In this document: in pieces, positions 8,465-16,550 of the stretch
Layout: each line of letters starts with the position of its first letter
How positions within the stretch are numbered: the first letter of the stretch is position 1
NCBI GenBank assembly: GCA_964512145.1
Contig: CAZEIM010000028.1
Span: 1 to 34,815, forward strand
Length of the DNA stretch: 34,815 nt
Direction of reading: 5' to 3'
Origin: CAYOHR01 sp964512145
GTDB taxonomy: Bacteria > Bacteroidota > Bacteroidia > Flavobacteriales_G > JALEGO01
Position numbers and translations under genes: made by a program
The notes under the pieces: generated by a model
Database searches by the model: none
Seen by the model: only the letters and a program-made list of their open reading frames with translations
What the model was told of the DNA's origin: nothing

Positions 8465-9214
8465 ATGAGTAGTAAAAAGGTTGCTATTGTAATACCAGTT
8501 TATAAAGAACAACTAGATCCTTATGAACAAATATCTTTGAGTAGATGTAGAGATGTTTTTAAAGGATATGAAATTATATTGGTATTCCCTCAAGATATTA
8601 ATACCCAAGAGTATAAAAATCAAAATATATTCACAAAATATATTTCTTTAAAACCAAAATATTTTAAAAACACATCTACTTATAGTCGTTTAATGATCAC
8701 CCCTTATTTCTATAAACAATTTATAGAATATGAGTATATACTTATTTATCAATTAGACACTTTCGTTTTTGAAAATAATCTCGAAAAATGGTGTAATATG
8801 AATATTGATTATGTTGGCGCTCCATGGATTGAGAGCGCCTGGATAAAATCCTTGCAAAAGAAAATTTCTTGGATTGACAAATTTATATACCCTGTCGGAA
8901 ATGGCGGATTATCATTACGCAAGGTTAAAACCTTTTTTTATGGAAGTATATATTTATATCCTATTGCATTATTTTGGAAGGGTAAATGGCATGAAGATTT
9001 TTTTTGGTCATCTGTTGCAAAAAGATTAATCCCTGGATTTAAAATTCCAGACGTAAAAACTGCCTTGAATTTCGCTTTTGAAGAGCACCCAGAAAAACTA
9101 TTTATTTTAAATAATAAAAAGCTACCTTTCGGGTGTCATGCATGGGAAAAGTTTAATTTAGCTTTTTGGGAAACTCATTTTAAAAGTTATGGATATGAAA
9201 TACCTTTAAAATAG
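8465..9214 (+). CDS. DUF5672-family putative glycosyltransferase
   Basis: A 249-residue soluble protein matching the DUF5672 pattern: YILIYQLDTFVFENNLEKW (about residues 91-109, with an acidic D-x-x-x-F strand), DYVGAPWIESAW, VGNGGLSLRKVKTF, WHEDFFWSSVAKR, and a C-terminal segment around FGCHAWEKFNLAFW. The family is thought to have a GT-A-like fold and is usually found in glycan clusters; enzymatic activity is not established from this sequence. It follows the methyltransferase gene by 2 bp and precedes a hairpin at 9263-9285, suggesting a two-gene operon. Confidence 0.75.
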   Translation: MSSKKVAIVIPVYKEQLDPYEQISLSRCRDVFKGYEIILVFPQDINTQEYKNQNIFTKYISLKPKYFKNTSTYSRLMITPYFYKQFIEYEYILIYQLDTFVFENNLEKWCNMNIDYVGAPWIESAWIKSLQKKISWIDKFIYPVGNGGLSLRKVKTFFYGSIYLYPIALFWKGKWHEDFFWSSVAKRLIPGFKIPDVKTALNFAFEEHPEKLFILNNKKLPFGCHAWEKFNLAFWETHFKSYGYEIPLK

Positions 9215-9469
9215 AATTAATATTTCACAATAAATTTGAAACTATTCAGAAAATGAATTATTAATTTTTGATTGTATCAAAAATTTTTATAACAAAAATT
9301 GAAGATATAATCATTTAAGTAATATTGCTATTTTAGATAAAAAAACCATTTAATTAATAACCTAAAAAATGTAACTTAAAGATTTAAAAAACATTCTATT
9401 TTGTGTTTAGAACTCCAATCCGGTTTATAATTAATATAACTTTTTTGTATATTCATGGCGTTTTATTTT
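9215..9469. other. 255-bp AT-rich intergenic region
   Basis: Apart from the hairpin at 9263-9285, I see no open reading frame, tRNA or repeat. A TATTTTG near 9400 resembles a promoter box for the downstream glycosyltransferase but is one base short of TAnnTTTG. Confidence 0.5.
9263..9285 (+). terminator. AT-rich hairpin, probable terminator after the DUF5672 gene
   Basis: A perfect 10-bp inverted repeat, AATTTTTGAT / ATCAAAAATT, with a 3-base TGT loop, lies 48 bp after the stop codon. The descending arm runs into a short T tract. It is weak by enteric standards (few G-C pairs) but fits an AT-rich genome. Confidence 0.45.
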
Positions 9470-10210
9470 ATGAAATTATCCATTATTACCATCACTTTTA
9501 ATGCACAACAGGTTATTGAAAAAACCATTCAAAGTGTTTTGTCACAAACGTACAAAAATTTTGAATATCTTATTATCGATGGCCTATCAACCGACCAAAC
9601 CATGCAAATGGTGGCATTATATAAAAGCCATATATCCAAGATTATTTCAGAAAAAGATACAGGTATTTACGATGCTATGAATAAAGGATTATCTTTAGCA
9701 AGCGGAGAATATGTGCTATTTATGAATGCCGGAGATTGCTTTAAAGATGAATTTGTGCTGGAGAATATTTTTAAAAATAATTCGAATGCCGATGTTTATT
9801 ACGGAGAAACTGAAATGATGAATGAACAAGGCAAAAGTTTAGGGCTACGTAGATTGAGAGCACCTAAACAATTAACCTGGAAAAGCTTTCAACAAGGCAT
9901 GTTGGTATGCCATCAGTCTATTATTATAAAACGTAGCATCGCCCCATTATATAATTTAGAATATACGATTAGTGCCGACATCGATTGGATTATTCGCTGT
10001 TTGCAAAAAGCTCAAAAAATAGAAAATACACAACTGGTAATAGCTAAGTTTTTAATGGGGGGAGAATCTAACAAAAAAAGATGGAAAGGTTTGAAAGAAC
10101 GATTTATGATAAACACAAAATATTACGGATTTTTTTCCACCATATTTTTTCATATATATATTGTCTTACGATTTATTGTTCAAGTGCCTTTTTACCGAAG
10201 AGTGGTCTAA
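9470..10210 (+). CDS. Glycosyltransferase family 2
   Basis: A 246-residue GT-A glycosyltransferase. It opens MKLSIITITFNAQQVIEKTI, with the nucleotide-binding strand, and SVLSQTYKNFEYLIIDGLSTDQT. SEKDTGIYDAMNKGLSLA (about residues 61-78) and EYVLFMNAGD (the DxD-equivalent region) are typical of WcaA/WbbD-like enzymes. I chose the ATG at 9470 because the family begins there; an in-frame ATG at 9455 would add five residues. The C-terminus has a hydrophobic stretch, so the protein may sit at the inner membrane. Its last 38 bp overlap the 3' end of the convergent YfhO-like gene. Confidence 0.86.
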   Translation: MKLSIITITFNAQQVIEKTIQSVLSQTYKNFEYLIIDGLSTDQTMQMVALYKSHISKIISEKDTGIYDAMNKGLSLASGEYVLFMNAGDCFKDEFVLENIFKNNSNADVYYGETEMMNEQGKSLGLRRLRAPKQLTWKSFQQGMLVCHQSIIIKRSIAPLYNLEYTISADIDWIIRCLQKAQKIENTQLVIAKFLMGGESNKKRWKGLKERFMINTKYYGFFSTIFFHIYIVLRFIVQVPFYRRVV

Positions 10211-12641
10211 TAAATGTGCCTAATAATAATGCCATTAATATTGAATTAGCCACTAATGAAACATTATTAGAAAAAGTATAATATTCCGGATCAAAGTGAA
10301 ACTCAATGGTGTGTTTTCCTTCCGGAATTACCATAGCTCTTAAAACGTAATTAACTCTAAAATGTTCTGCAGGTTTTCCGTCTATGGTAACTTTCCAGTC
10401 TTTTCCGTAATATATTTCCGAAAAAACAGTGAGTTGATCAACGGTTGAATTAAACTCATACGTTAACCTATCGGGTTTATAATTGGTCAGGCGTATATAA
10501 GCTAAACTGTCGGCTTTATAAATAAACCCTTTAACATACGACTCAAATCTTTGATCTACAATAGCTGTAACTTTAGGATTAAAGTCATTCATAGCTGTAA
10601 TTTCTGAGTCTGCATTCAATACAATTTGGAAGTTTTGAACAAACCAGGCATTTCCAAGTCTTTCAGGATTTTCTATCGCTTGCATATTACCTTCTTTATC
10701 TTTAATAAGGTAGTATTTGGCATTAAGCATATTAAATACTTGCCGGTTTCCGGTGTTAAAATGAAAATCTATTAACTCCTGATATCTTTTAAGTTTTGCA
10801 CCATGATACCCACCTAAACTTTTATGGAAATAAGATGTTCTGCTATCCTGATCTGGACGCATAGTGGTATTATACACTCGATAATGTATGTCTTTGTCGG
10901 CCAATATTTGTTCATCGGCCGGAGTTATATCAAACGGTTTTTCCATTTTTTTCTTACTCACAAAGTTTTTATCATTTAAATACCGTTTATTAACCGACCA
11001 TAAATCAAAAAACACTAATAAACCTAAGCCCAATAAAAGAATTTTTTGAGAAATAATATTTTTAGCATAGATTAATAAAAATCCAAAAGCAAATAATATT
11101 AACAAAAAACTTCGTAACGCATCACTTTTAAAAATTTCTATTCTAGCTTCTACCACATAGGGAAATATTTCGTTTAAATATCGTTGAATTTCTTGTTCAG
11201 TACCTTGTCCATAAGCTACATACCTTTGTGTAAGGGACTGAATTTCATTTTCTTTTTCAAAAGTATTAACAGTTTCTGGCATTATGATACACAATAAACA
11301 AAAGCCGGCCGTAATTAAGGTTGAATAATATAATGGTTTTAGCCAAATTTCTTTGGTAATTTCGTTTTTTATTATTTTATGCAACACCACAAACGCTAAA
11401 ACAGGCAAAATAAACTCAACATTTACTAAAATAGATGCAACAGCTCTAAATTTGTTGTATAAAGGAAAATAATCGATAAATATATCGGTTAACCCCATAA
11501 AATTTTTACCCCAAGACAACATTAACGATAATATTCCGGCTAATAATAACGACCATTTTAAATATCCTTTCAATAAAAATAAACTCAGTACAAATAAAAA
11601 ACATACTATAGCTCCTGCATATACAGGTCCAGAGGTAAATGGTTGATTGCCAAAATAAGGATCCATACCCGCTACCGATTGTTTATATTGACCCGGAATT
11701 TCTTTGAGTACTTCTTTATTCGACTCACCGATTGCTCCGGAACCCCCTCCTTTAAAATTTGGAATGAGTAGGGTAAAACTTTCAGAAATTCCATAACTCC
11801 AGGCTGTAATATAATCCTTTTCTAATCCGGTTGAGGAATTTTCGGTTTTATTGAGGGTTAACTCTGATTTTCCACGAATGGTTTGTTTTGAGTACTCGTA
11901 ATTGCTGTAAATACTGTAAAAATTTGATAATAAACCAATACATATTGCAAGAATTGAGAGAGAAGAAATTTTAACTAGAGATGAAATAGTTTCCTTATTA
12001 AAGTAGGAGTGTATTATTTTACCCACCATAAAACTACCGTATACAAACATAAAATAATACGTCATTTGAGGATGATTCGCTCTAAGCTCTAGTGCCCATA
12101 AAATTCCAGTAATTAATGTCCACTTTAATTTTTTATCGCTTTTAAATAGCCAAATGGTAGATCCTATTAAAAAAGGAAAGTAAGCTACCGCCAAATGTTT
12201 AATAACATGGCCGGCTTCAATAATTATAATGAAATAGGTTGAAAAAGCATACGATATTGCAGCTATAATCCCTACCCACGGGTTACTTTGAAAACTATGC
12301 ATTAAAAAGTAAAACCCTAACAAATACAATAAAAAATGAAAAGTATTCATGTTAATAACATTATAAATAGTCAAAAAAACAGGCCTAAATAAATCCCCCC
12401 AAGGGCCATGATAAATCATAAAAGCAGGCATTCCCGAAAACATAGAGTTGGTCCATAAGGCATATTCACCGGTGTTTTTATGATATTCTTTCAACTCTTG
12501 ACTCATACCCATGGCATTTACAGTATCTCCCTGATAGATAGTCTTTCCATCAAATACAGGCGCAAAAAATCCAATGGTAATAAGGGAAAAAATTAATAGT
12601 GCAATAAAATGTATTTTATTTTTTTCAAAAAATGGTTTCAT
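10173..12641 (-). CDS. YfhO-family polytopic membrane protein (GT-C-like)
   Basis: An 822-residue inner-membrane protein with about a dozen hydrophobic segments. It has an extracytoplasmic-type loop early on (GKTIYQGDTVNAMGMSQE; ALWTNSMFSGMPAF) and a soluble C-terminal domain. The end carries the YfhO signature: YYGKDWKVTIDGKPAEHFRV then RAMVIPEGKHTIEFHFDPEY (about residues 745-795), followed by a last membrane helix. YfhO proteins are GT-C-like and in Firmicutes help glycosylate lipoteichoic acid; in Bacteroidota the long form is common and its substrate is unknown. It is monocistronic, convergent with and overlapping the GT2 gene. Confidence 0.85.
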   Translation of the reverse strand: MKPFFEKNKIHFIALLIFSLITIGFFAPVFDGKTIYQGDTVNAMGMSQELKEYHKNTGEYALWTNSMFSGMPAFMIYHGPWGDLFRPVFLTIYNVINMNTFHFLLYLLGFYFLMHSFQSNPWVGIIAAISYAFSTYFIIIIEAGHVIKHLAVAYFPFLIGSTIWLFKSDKKLKWTLITGILWALELRANHPQMTYYFMFVYGSFMVGKIIHSYFNKETISSLVKISSLSILAICIGLLSNFYSIYSNYEYSKQTIRGKSELTLNKTENSSTGLEKDYITAWSYGISESFTLLIPNFKGGGSGAIGESNKEVLKEIPGQYKQSVAGMDPYFGNQPFTSGPVYAGAIVCFLFVLSLFLLKGYLKWSLLLAGILSLMLSWGKNFMGLTDIFIDYFPLYNKFRAVASILVNVEFILPVLAFVVLHKIIKNEITKEIWLKPLYYSTLITAGFCLLCIIMPETVNTFEKENEIQSLTQRYVAYGQGTEQEIQRYLNEIFPYVVEARIEIFKSDALRSFLLILFAFGFLLIYAKNIISQKILLLGLGLLVFFDLWSVNKRYLNDKNFVSKKKMEKPFDITPADEQILADKDIHYRVYNTTMRPDQDSRTSYFHKSLGGYHGAKLKRYQELIDFHFNTGNRQVFNMLNAKYYLIKDKEGNMQAIENPERLGNAWFVQNFQIVLNADSEITAMNDFNPKVTAIVDQRFESYVKGFIYKADSLAYIRLTNYKPDRLTYEFNSTVDQLTVFSEIYYGKDWKVTIDGKPAEHFRVNYVLRAMVIPEGKHTIEFHFDPEYYTFSNNVSLVANSILMALLLGTFIRPLFGKKALEQ

Positions 12642-12657
12642 AGGAATTAAATTGCCA

Positions 12658-12665
12658 CAAAAATA
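12658..12665 (-). promoter_or_regulatory. Possible -7 box (TATTTTTG) for the YfhO-like gene
   Basis: TATTTTTG on the minus strand, 17 bp upstream of the ATG at 12641, matches TAnnTTTG and is identical to the octamers at 6645-6652 and 25676-25683. No good -33 element was found. Confidence 0.3.
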
Positions 12666-12723
12666 GTATATTCTAATCTTTATATATAATATTGTTACAT
12701 TTTATGGTTTTAACAACAAATAA

Positions 12724-13722
12724 ATGGTTTTCTCGGTAGTTATACCTGTATATAACAGGCCACATGAAGTAGATGAGCTTTTACAAAGTTTAAATAACCA
12801 AACCTATACAGAATTTGAGGTTATTCTTGTAGAAGATGGATCTAATCTTCCGTGTAAAGATATAGCAGATCAATACTTTAAGAGTTTAAACATCACCTAT
12901 TTATATAAAAAAAATACTGGCCCTGGCGATAGCCGAAATGTTGGAGCAGAAAAAGCCAAAGGAGAATTTATAGTGTTTTTTGATTCGGATTGTATTATAC
13001 CTAAAGATTATTTTAAAATAGTGCATGATTATATCCAAAACAATGCAGTCGATTGTTATGGAGGCCCGGATGCGGCTCATCCATCGTTTAGCCCAGTGCA
13101 AAAGGCGATAAATTATACCATGACTTCATTTATTACTACCGGGGGAATAAGGGGAAAAGAAAAAAACTTAGATCAATATCAGCCCCGAAGTTTTAATATG
13201 GGCATTAGAAAATCTATTTTTCAAAAATTACATGGGTTTTCAAATATACATCCCGGTGAAGATCCAGATTTAAGTTATAAGATTATAGATGCAGGATACA
13301 ATGTGAAATTAATTTCAGAGGCTTATGTGTTTCATAAAAGAAGGATAGATTTTTCGAAATTTTCAAAACAAGTGTATAAATTTGGACTAGTACGTTGCAT
13401 TTTGATGAAATGGCATCCAAAACATACTAAAATAGTGTATTTTTTTCCAAGCATTTTTTTATTTGGATCCTTTTTAATGCTCATATTATCTGTATTTAAT
13501 ACGCTGTTTATTTTGCCGCTCATCGTATTCATGGTATTCATTTTAATGGATAGTTATATCCAAAACTCAAGTCTATATATTTCAATTTTGTCGGTTCCTG
13601 CTTCGTTTATTCAATTATACTTTTATGCCCTAGGGTTTATAAAAGGATACTTTTTTATTTTTATTTTAAAATCAGATGAAAAAAAAGTTTTTAAAAAATA
13701 TTTCTTTCAATCAAACACTTGA
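12724..13722 (+). CDS. Glycosyltransferase family 2 with C-terminal membrane segments
   Basis: A 332-residue GT2 enzyme. The N-terminal GT-A domain shows VVIPVYNRPHEVDELLQSLN, VILVEDGSN, NTGPGDSRNVGAEKAKG and VFFDSDCIIP, where DSD is the metal-binding DxD motif (about residues 82-84). NIHPGEDPDLSYKIIDAGY supplies the ED catalytic-base motif. From about residue 240 two or three hydrophobic helices anchor the protein to the inner membrane. It begins 82 bp from the divergent YfhO-like gene and probably adds a sugar to a lipid-linked surface glycan. It is followed by an 86-bp gap before the regulator gene. Confidence 0.87.
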   Translation: MVFSVVIPVYNRPHEVDELLQSLNNQTYTEFEVILVEDGSNLPCKDIADQYFKSLNITYLYKKNTGPGDSRNVGAEKAKGEFIVFFDSDCIIPKDYFKIVHDYIQNNAVDCYGGPDAAHPSFSPVQKAINYTMTSFITTGGIRGKEKNLDQYQPRSFNMGIRKSIFQKLHGFSNIHPGEDPDLSYKIIDAGYNVKLISEAYVFHKRRIDFSKFSKQVYKFGLVRCILMKWHPKHTKIVYFFPSIFLFGSFLMLILSVFNTLFILPLIVFMVFILMDSYIQNSSLYISILSVPASFIQLYFYALGFIKGYFFIFILKSDEKKVFKKYFFQSNT

Positions 13723-13808
13723 TTATTAACTTTAATTCATGAGGTTTTTATTTTTTGAACCTTTCACAATACAATATTTTTTTTTACTTTGTTATATAAA
13801 AGCTATTC

Positions 13809-14972
13809 ATGAGTAAAATACTAATTATAGATGATGAAAAAGCTATTCGAAATACCCTACGGGATATTCTTGAATATGAAAAATATAGTATACACGATGC
13901 AGAAAATGGAAAAAAGGGACTTGAACTCATCAAAAATAATTCATTCGATTTAGTTTTTTGTGATATAAAAATGCCCGAAATGGATGGCATTGAAGTATTA
14001 GAACATATTAATGCCATAAAAGCAGATCTTCCGGTAATAATGATATCAGGTCACGGAAACATTGAAACAGCGGTTGAATGTGTTAAAAAAGGAGCATATG
14101 ATTTTTTATCCAAGCCCTTGGATTTAAACCGTATTCTAGTTACCGTAAGAAATGCGTTGGAAAAATCCTATTTGGTTAAAGAAACTACAAACTTAAAAAA
14201 GAAAATATTTCAAACATCCATTACAGAAATTGTTGGGAATTCTAAGGCCATTACCTCCATTAAAGAAATGATCGACAAAGTAGCGCCAACCGAAGCGCGG
14301 GTTTTAATTACTGGAAGTAACGGATCGGGTAAAGAGTTGGTTGCTAAACAAATTCACGAAAAGAGTCATAGATCTAAAGGGCCCTTTATAGAAGTGAATT
14401 GTGCTGCTATACCCTCCGAATTAATAGAAAGCGAGTTATTTGGCCATGAAAAGGGTGCTTTTACTTCAGCCATTAAAACTAAACAGGGAAAATTTGAACA
14501 AGCTGAAAATGGCACGTTGTTTTTGGATGAAATTGGAGATATGAGCCTATCTGCCCAAGCAAAAGTTCTTAGGGCTTTGCAAGAAAATAAAATTACCCGA
14601 GTAGGAGGAGAAAAAGATATTGCTGTAAACGCTCGAATTGTTGCCGCTACAAATAAAAATTTGAAAGTAGAAATTGAAAAGGGAAATTTTAGAGAAGATT
14701 TATATCATCGTTTAAGCGTAATTATTTTACATGTACCGTCCTTAAACGATCGTAAAGAAGATATACCTTTGTTAACAGAGTATTTTTTAAAGCGTGTTTC
14801 TGCCGATTATGGAATTTCTACCAAAAAAATAACTCCCGATGCCATTAAACTATTACAAGAAAAAAACTGGACCGGTAATATCAGGGAGCTGCGTAATTCT
14901 ATTGAACGTCTTATTATTTTGGGGCAAAATCCTGTTGAAGCAGAAGATATAACTCGATATATTTTAAATTAA
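13809..14972 (+). CDS. NtrC-type response regulator lacking a Fis DNA-binding domain
   Basis: A 387-residue sigma-54 activator-like response regulator. The receiver domain (1-120) has the acidic pair D8/D9, phospho-acceptor D52 (FCDIKMPEMDG) and K102 in SKPLD. The AAA+ domain has Walker A GSNGSGKE (169-176), FGHEKGAFTSA (211-221) and Walker B TLFLDEIGD (236-244). The sigma-54-contacting loop reads GAFTSA rather than GAFTGA. The protein ends at ITRYILN just after the AAA+ lid, so there is no C-terminal Fis helix-turn-helix. Related Bacteroidota regulators of similar length also lack it and must act without specific DNA binding or through a partner. No histidine kinase lies nearby. The downstream gene starts 6 bp later. 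Confidence 0.9.
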   Translation: MSKILIIDDEKAIRNTLRDILEYEKYSIHDAENGKKGLELIKNNSFDLVFCDIKMPEMDGIEVLEHINAIKADLPVIMISGHGNIETAVECVKKGAYDFLSKPLDLNRILVTVRNALEKSYLVKETTNLKKKIFQTSITEIVGNSKAITSIKEMIDKVAPTEARVLITGSNGSGKELVAKQIHEKSHRSKGPFIEVNCAAIPSELIESELFGHEKGAFTSAIKTKQGKFEQAENGTLFLDEIGDMSLSAQAKVLRALQENKITRVGGEKDIAVNARIVAATNKNLKVEIEKGNFREDLYHRLSVIILHVPSLNDRKEDIPLLTEYFLKRVSADYGISTKKITPDAIKLLQEKNWTGNIRELRNSIERLIILGQNPVEAEDITRYILN

Positions 14973-14978
14973 TTAGAG

Positions 14979-16550
14979 ATGAAAAAACTTGGTTTATTTA
15001 TTATAATTGCTTTGTATAATAAAGCAAGTGCGCAATCTGTTAATTGGGCCGAAGATATTGCTTGTGTTTTATATACTCATTGTACAAGCTGTCATAATCC
15101 TAATGGAACGGCTCCCTTTTCTCTTATCGAATACAATCAAGCCTTTACATTTCGAAATTCTATAAAATTTGCTGTGGAAAATGGTCATATGCCACCCTGG
15201 CCCCCCAATCACGAATATCAAGCCTATGCTCATCAACGTATTATGCCACAAAGCGATATCGATTTAATTACTGAATGGGTAAATAATGGCGCTCCCGAAG
15301 GGGATCCAACTTTAGCGCCTATTGCTCCAATTTATTCAACTCAATACGAAATATCCTCCCCCGATTTGGTATTAAAAATTCCTACTTATACTGTGCCAAA
15401 CTTAACGTCTAGCGATTTATATCGATGTTTTGTTATACCTACTAATTTGTTAGTCGATAAAAATATTACCGCTATGGAAGTGGTTCCTGGCAATCCAAAT
15501 ATTGTACACCATGTACTATCATATTATGATACCGCTAATACTACGGTTAATTTAGATAATTTAGATCCCGAGCCGGGATATACGAGCTTTGGCGGAATAG
15601 GGTCAGGAACAGCTATGCCTTTAGGCGGTTGGGTTCCTGGCTCAAGGGCTGATTTTTTTCCGGATGGACTTGGAATGGCTCTACCTAAAAATAGTTACAT
15701 TATACTGCAAATTCACTATCCTGTTGGATCTACTGGTCAAGTAGACTCAACCGAAATTCGATTTAAGTTTACCGATAGTTTTGTTCGTCCTTTATACAGT
15801 TATGCATTGCTAGAGCACAGTGTAACCTTAACCAATGGGCCGTTAATTATACCTCCGAATACTATTCAAACGTTTCATTCGCAGTTTTTAGTTCCACCGC
15901 CATTAGATGCATCGATTATCGGAATAGCTCCCCATGCGCACTTAATTTGCGAATCTATGAAAGCATTTGGGGTTACTCCCTCTGGAGATACCATTCCGCT
16001 TGTTGATATACCCAATTGGGACTTTCACTGGCAAGGGGTATATTATTTTCAAAAGCCTATTAAAATACCTGTTGGAACTACATTACACGGTTATGCCACG
16101 TACAACAATACGCTTTCTAACCCTCATAATCCCAGTAATCCTCCTCAATGGGTTTTTTTAGGAGAAGACACTAAAGATGAAATGATGTTGTTTTATTTTA
16201 CCTTTACATACTATCTTCCCGGAGATGAAAATATCATTATAGATACCAATACATATACACCATATTACAATAACTGTAAAACAACCGGTCTTCAAGAAAG
16301 CTCAGCTGTTGAAAATTATTTACAAGTATACCCGAATCCAGGTCATCAAGAGTTTTTTATGTTGAATGTACCCGAAAATGCTCGAGAAATTGACGTGTCG
16401 GTGTATTCACAAGAAGGTATGTTGGTGTATAAAAATAAACAGCATGCAAATTTACCGGTAAACATTAGTTTTTTATCAACCGGATCTTATATTGTTGAAT
16501 GTAAGCTTAGCAACAATCAAATATTACGACAAAAATTCATTAAATTATGA
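14979..16550 (+). CDS. Secreted cytochrome c/copper type II monooxygenase-like protein with T9SS sorting domain
   Basis: A 523-residue exported protein. Residues 1-19 look like a signal peptide ending at ASAQ. A haem-binding CTSCH (C35-x2-C38-H39) lies in a short cytochrome-c-like region together with HMPPWPPNHEYQAY. The middle resembles the PHM/DBH copper type II, ascorbate-dependent monooxygenase fold: H177/H178 in IVHHVLSYY, H246 in LQIHYP, H319 and H321 in APHAHL, and M402/M403 in DEMMLFYF are candidate copper ligands. Residues from about 448 (VYPNPG... to RQKFIKL) form a T9SS type A sorting domain, so the protein should cross the outer membrane and be cell-surface attached or released. 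The substrate is unknown. It overlaps the paaZ-like gene by 4 bp. Confidence 0.85.
   Translation: MKKLGLFIIIALYNKASAQSVNWAEDIACVLYTHCTSCHNPNGTAPFSLIEYNQAFTFRNSIKFAVENGHMPPWPPNHEYQAYAHQRIMPQSDIDLITEWVNNGAPEGDPTLAPIAPIYSTQYEISSPDLVLKIPTYTVPNLTSSDLYRCFVIPTNLLVDKNITAMEVVPGNPNIVHHVLSYYDTANTTVNLDNLDPEPGYTSFGGIGSGTAMPLGGWVPGSRADFFPDGLGMALPKNSYIILQIHYPVGSTGQVDSTEIRFKFTDSFVRPLYSYALLEHSVTLTNGPLIIPPNTIQTFHSQFLVPPPLDASIIGIAPHAHLICESMKAFGVTPSGDTIPLVDIPNWDFHWQGVYYFQKPIKIPVGTTLHGYATYNNTLSNPHNPSNPPQWVFLGEDTKDEMMLFYFTFTYYLPGDENIIIDTNTYTPYYNNCKTTGLQESSAVENYLQVYPNPGHQEFFMLNVPENAREIDVSVYSQEGMLVYKNKQHANLPVNISFLSTGSYIVECKLSNNQILRQKFIKL

Noticed and set aside
10081..10281. Open frame of 66 codons overlapping the GT2 and YfhO genes
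   Set aside because: It lies within two well-supported genes in other frames and has no recognisable protein features.
13741..13765. AGGTT ... AACCT inverted repeat as a terminator
   Set aside because: The stem is only 5 bp with an 11-base loop and lacks a following T tract.
13785..13791. TACTTTG upstream of the NtrC-like gene as a -7 promoter box
   Set aside because: It is one base short of TAnnTTTG, and the nearest TTTG is about 27 bp away, outside the usual spacing.
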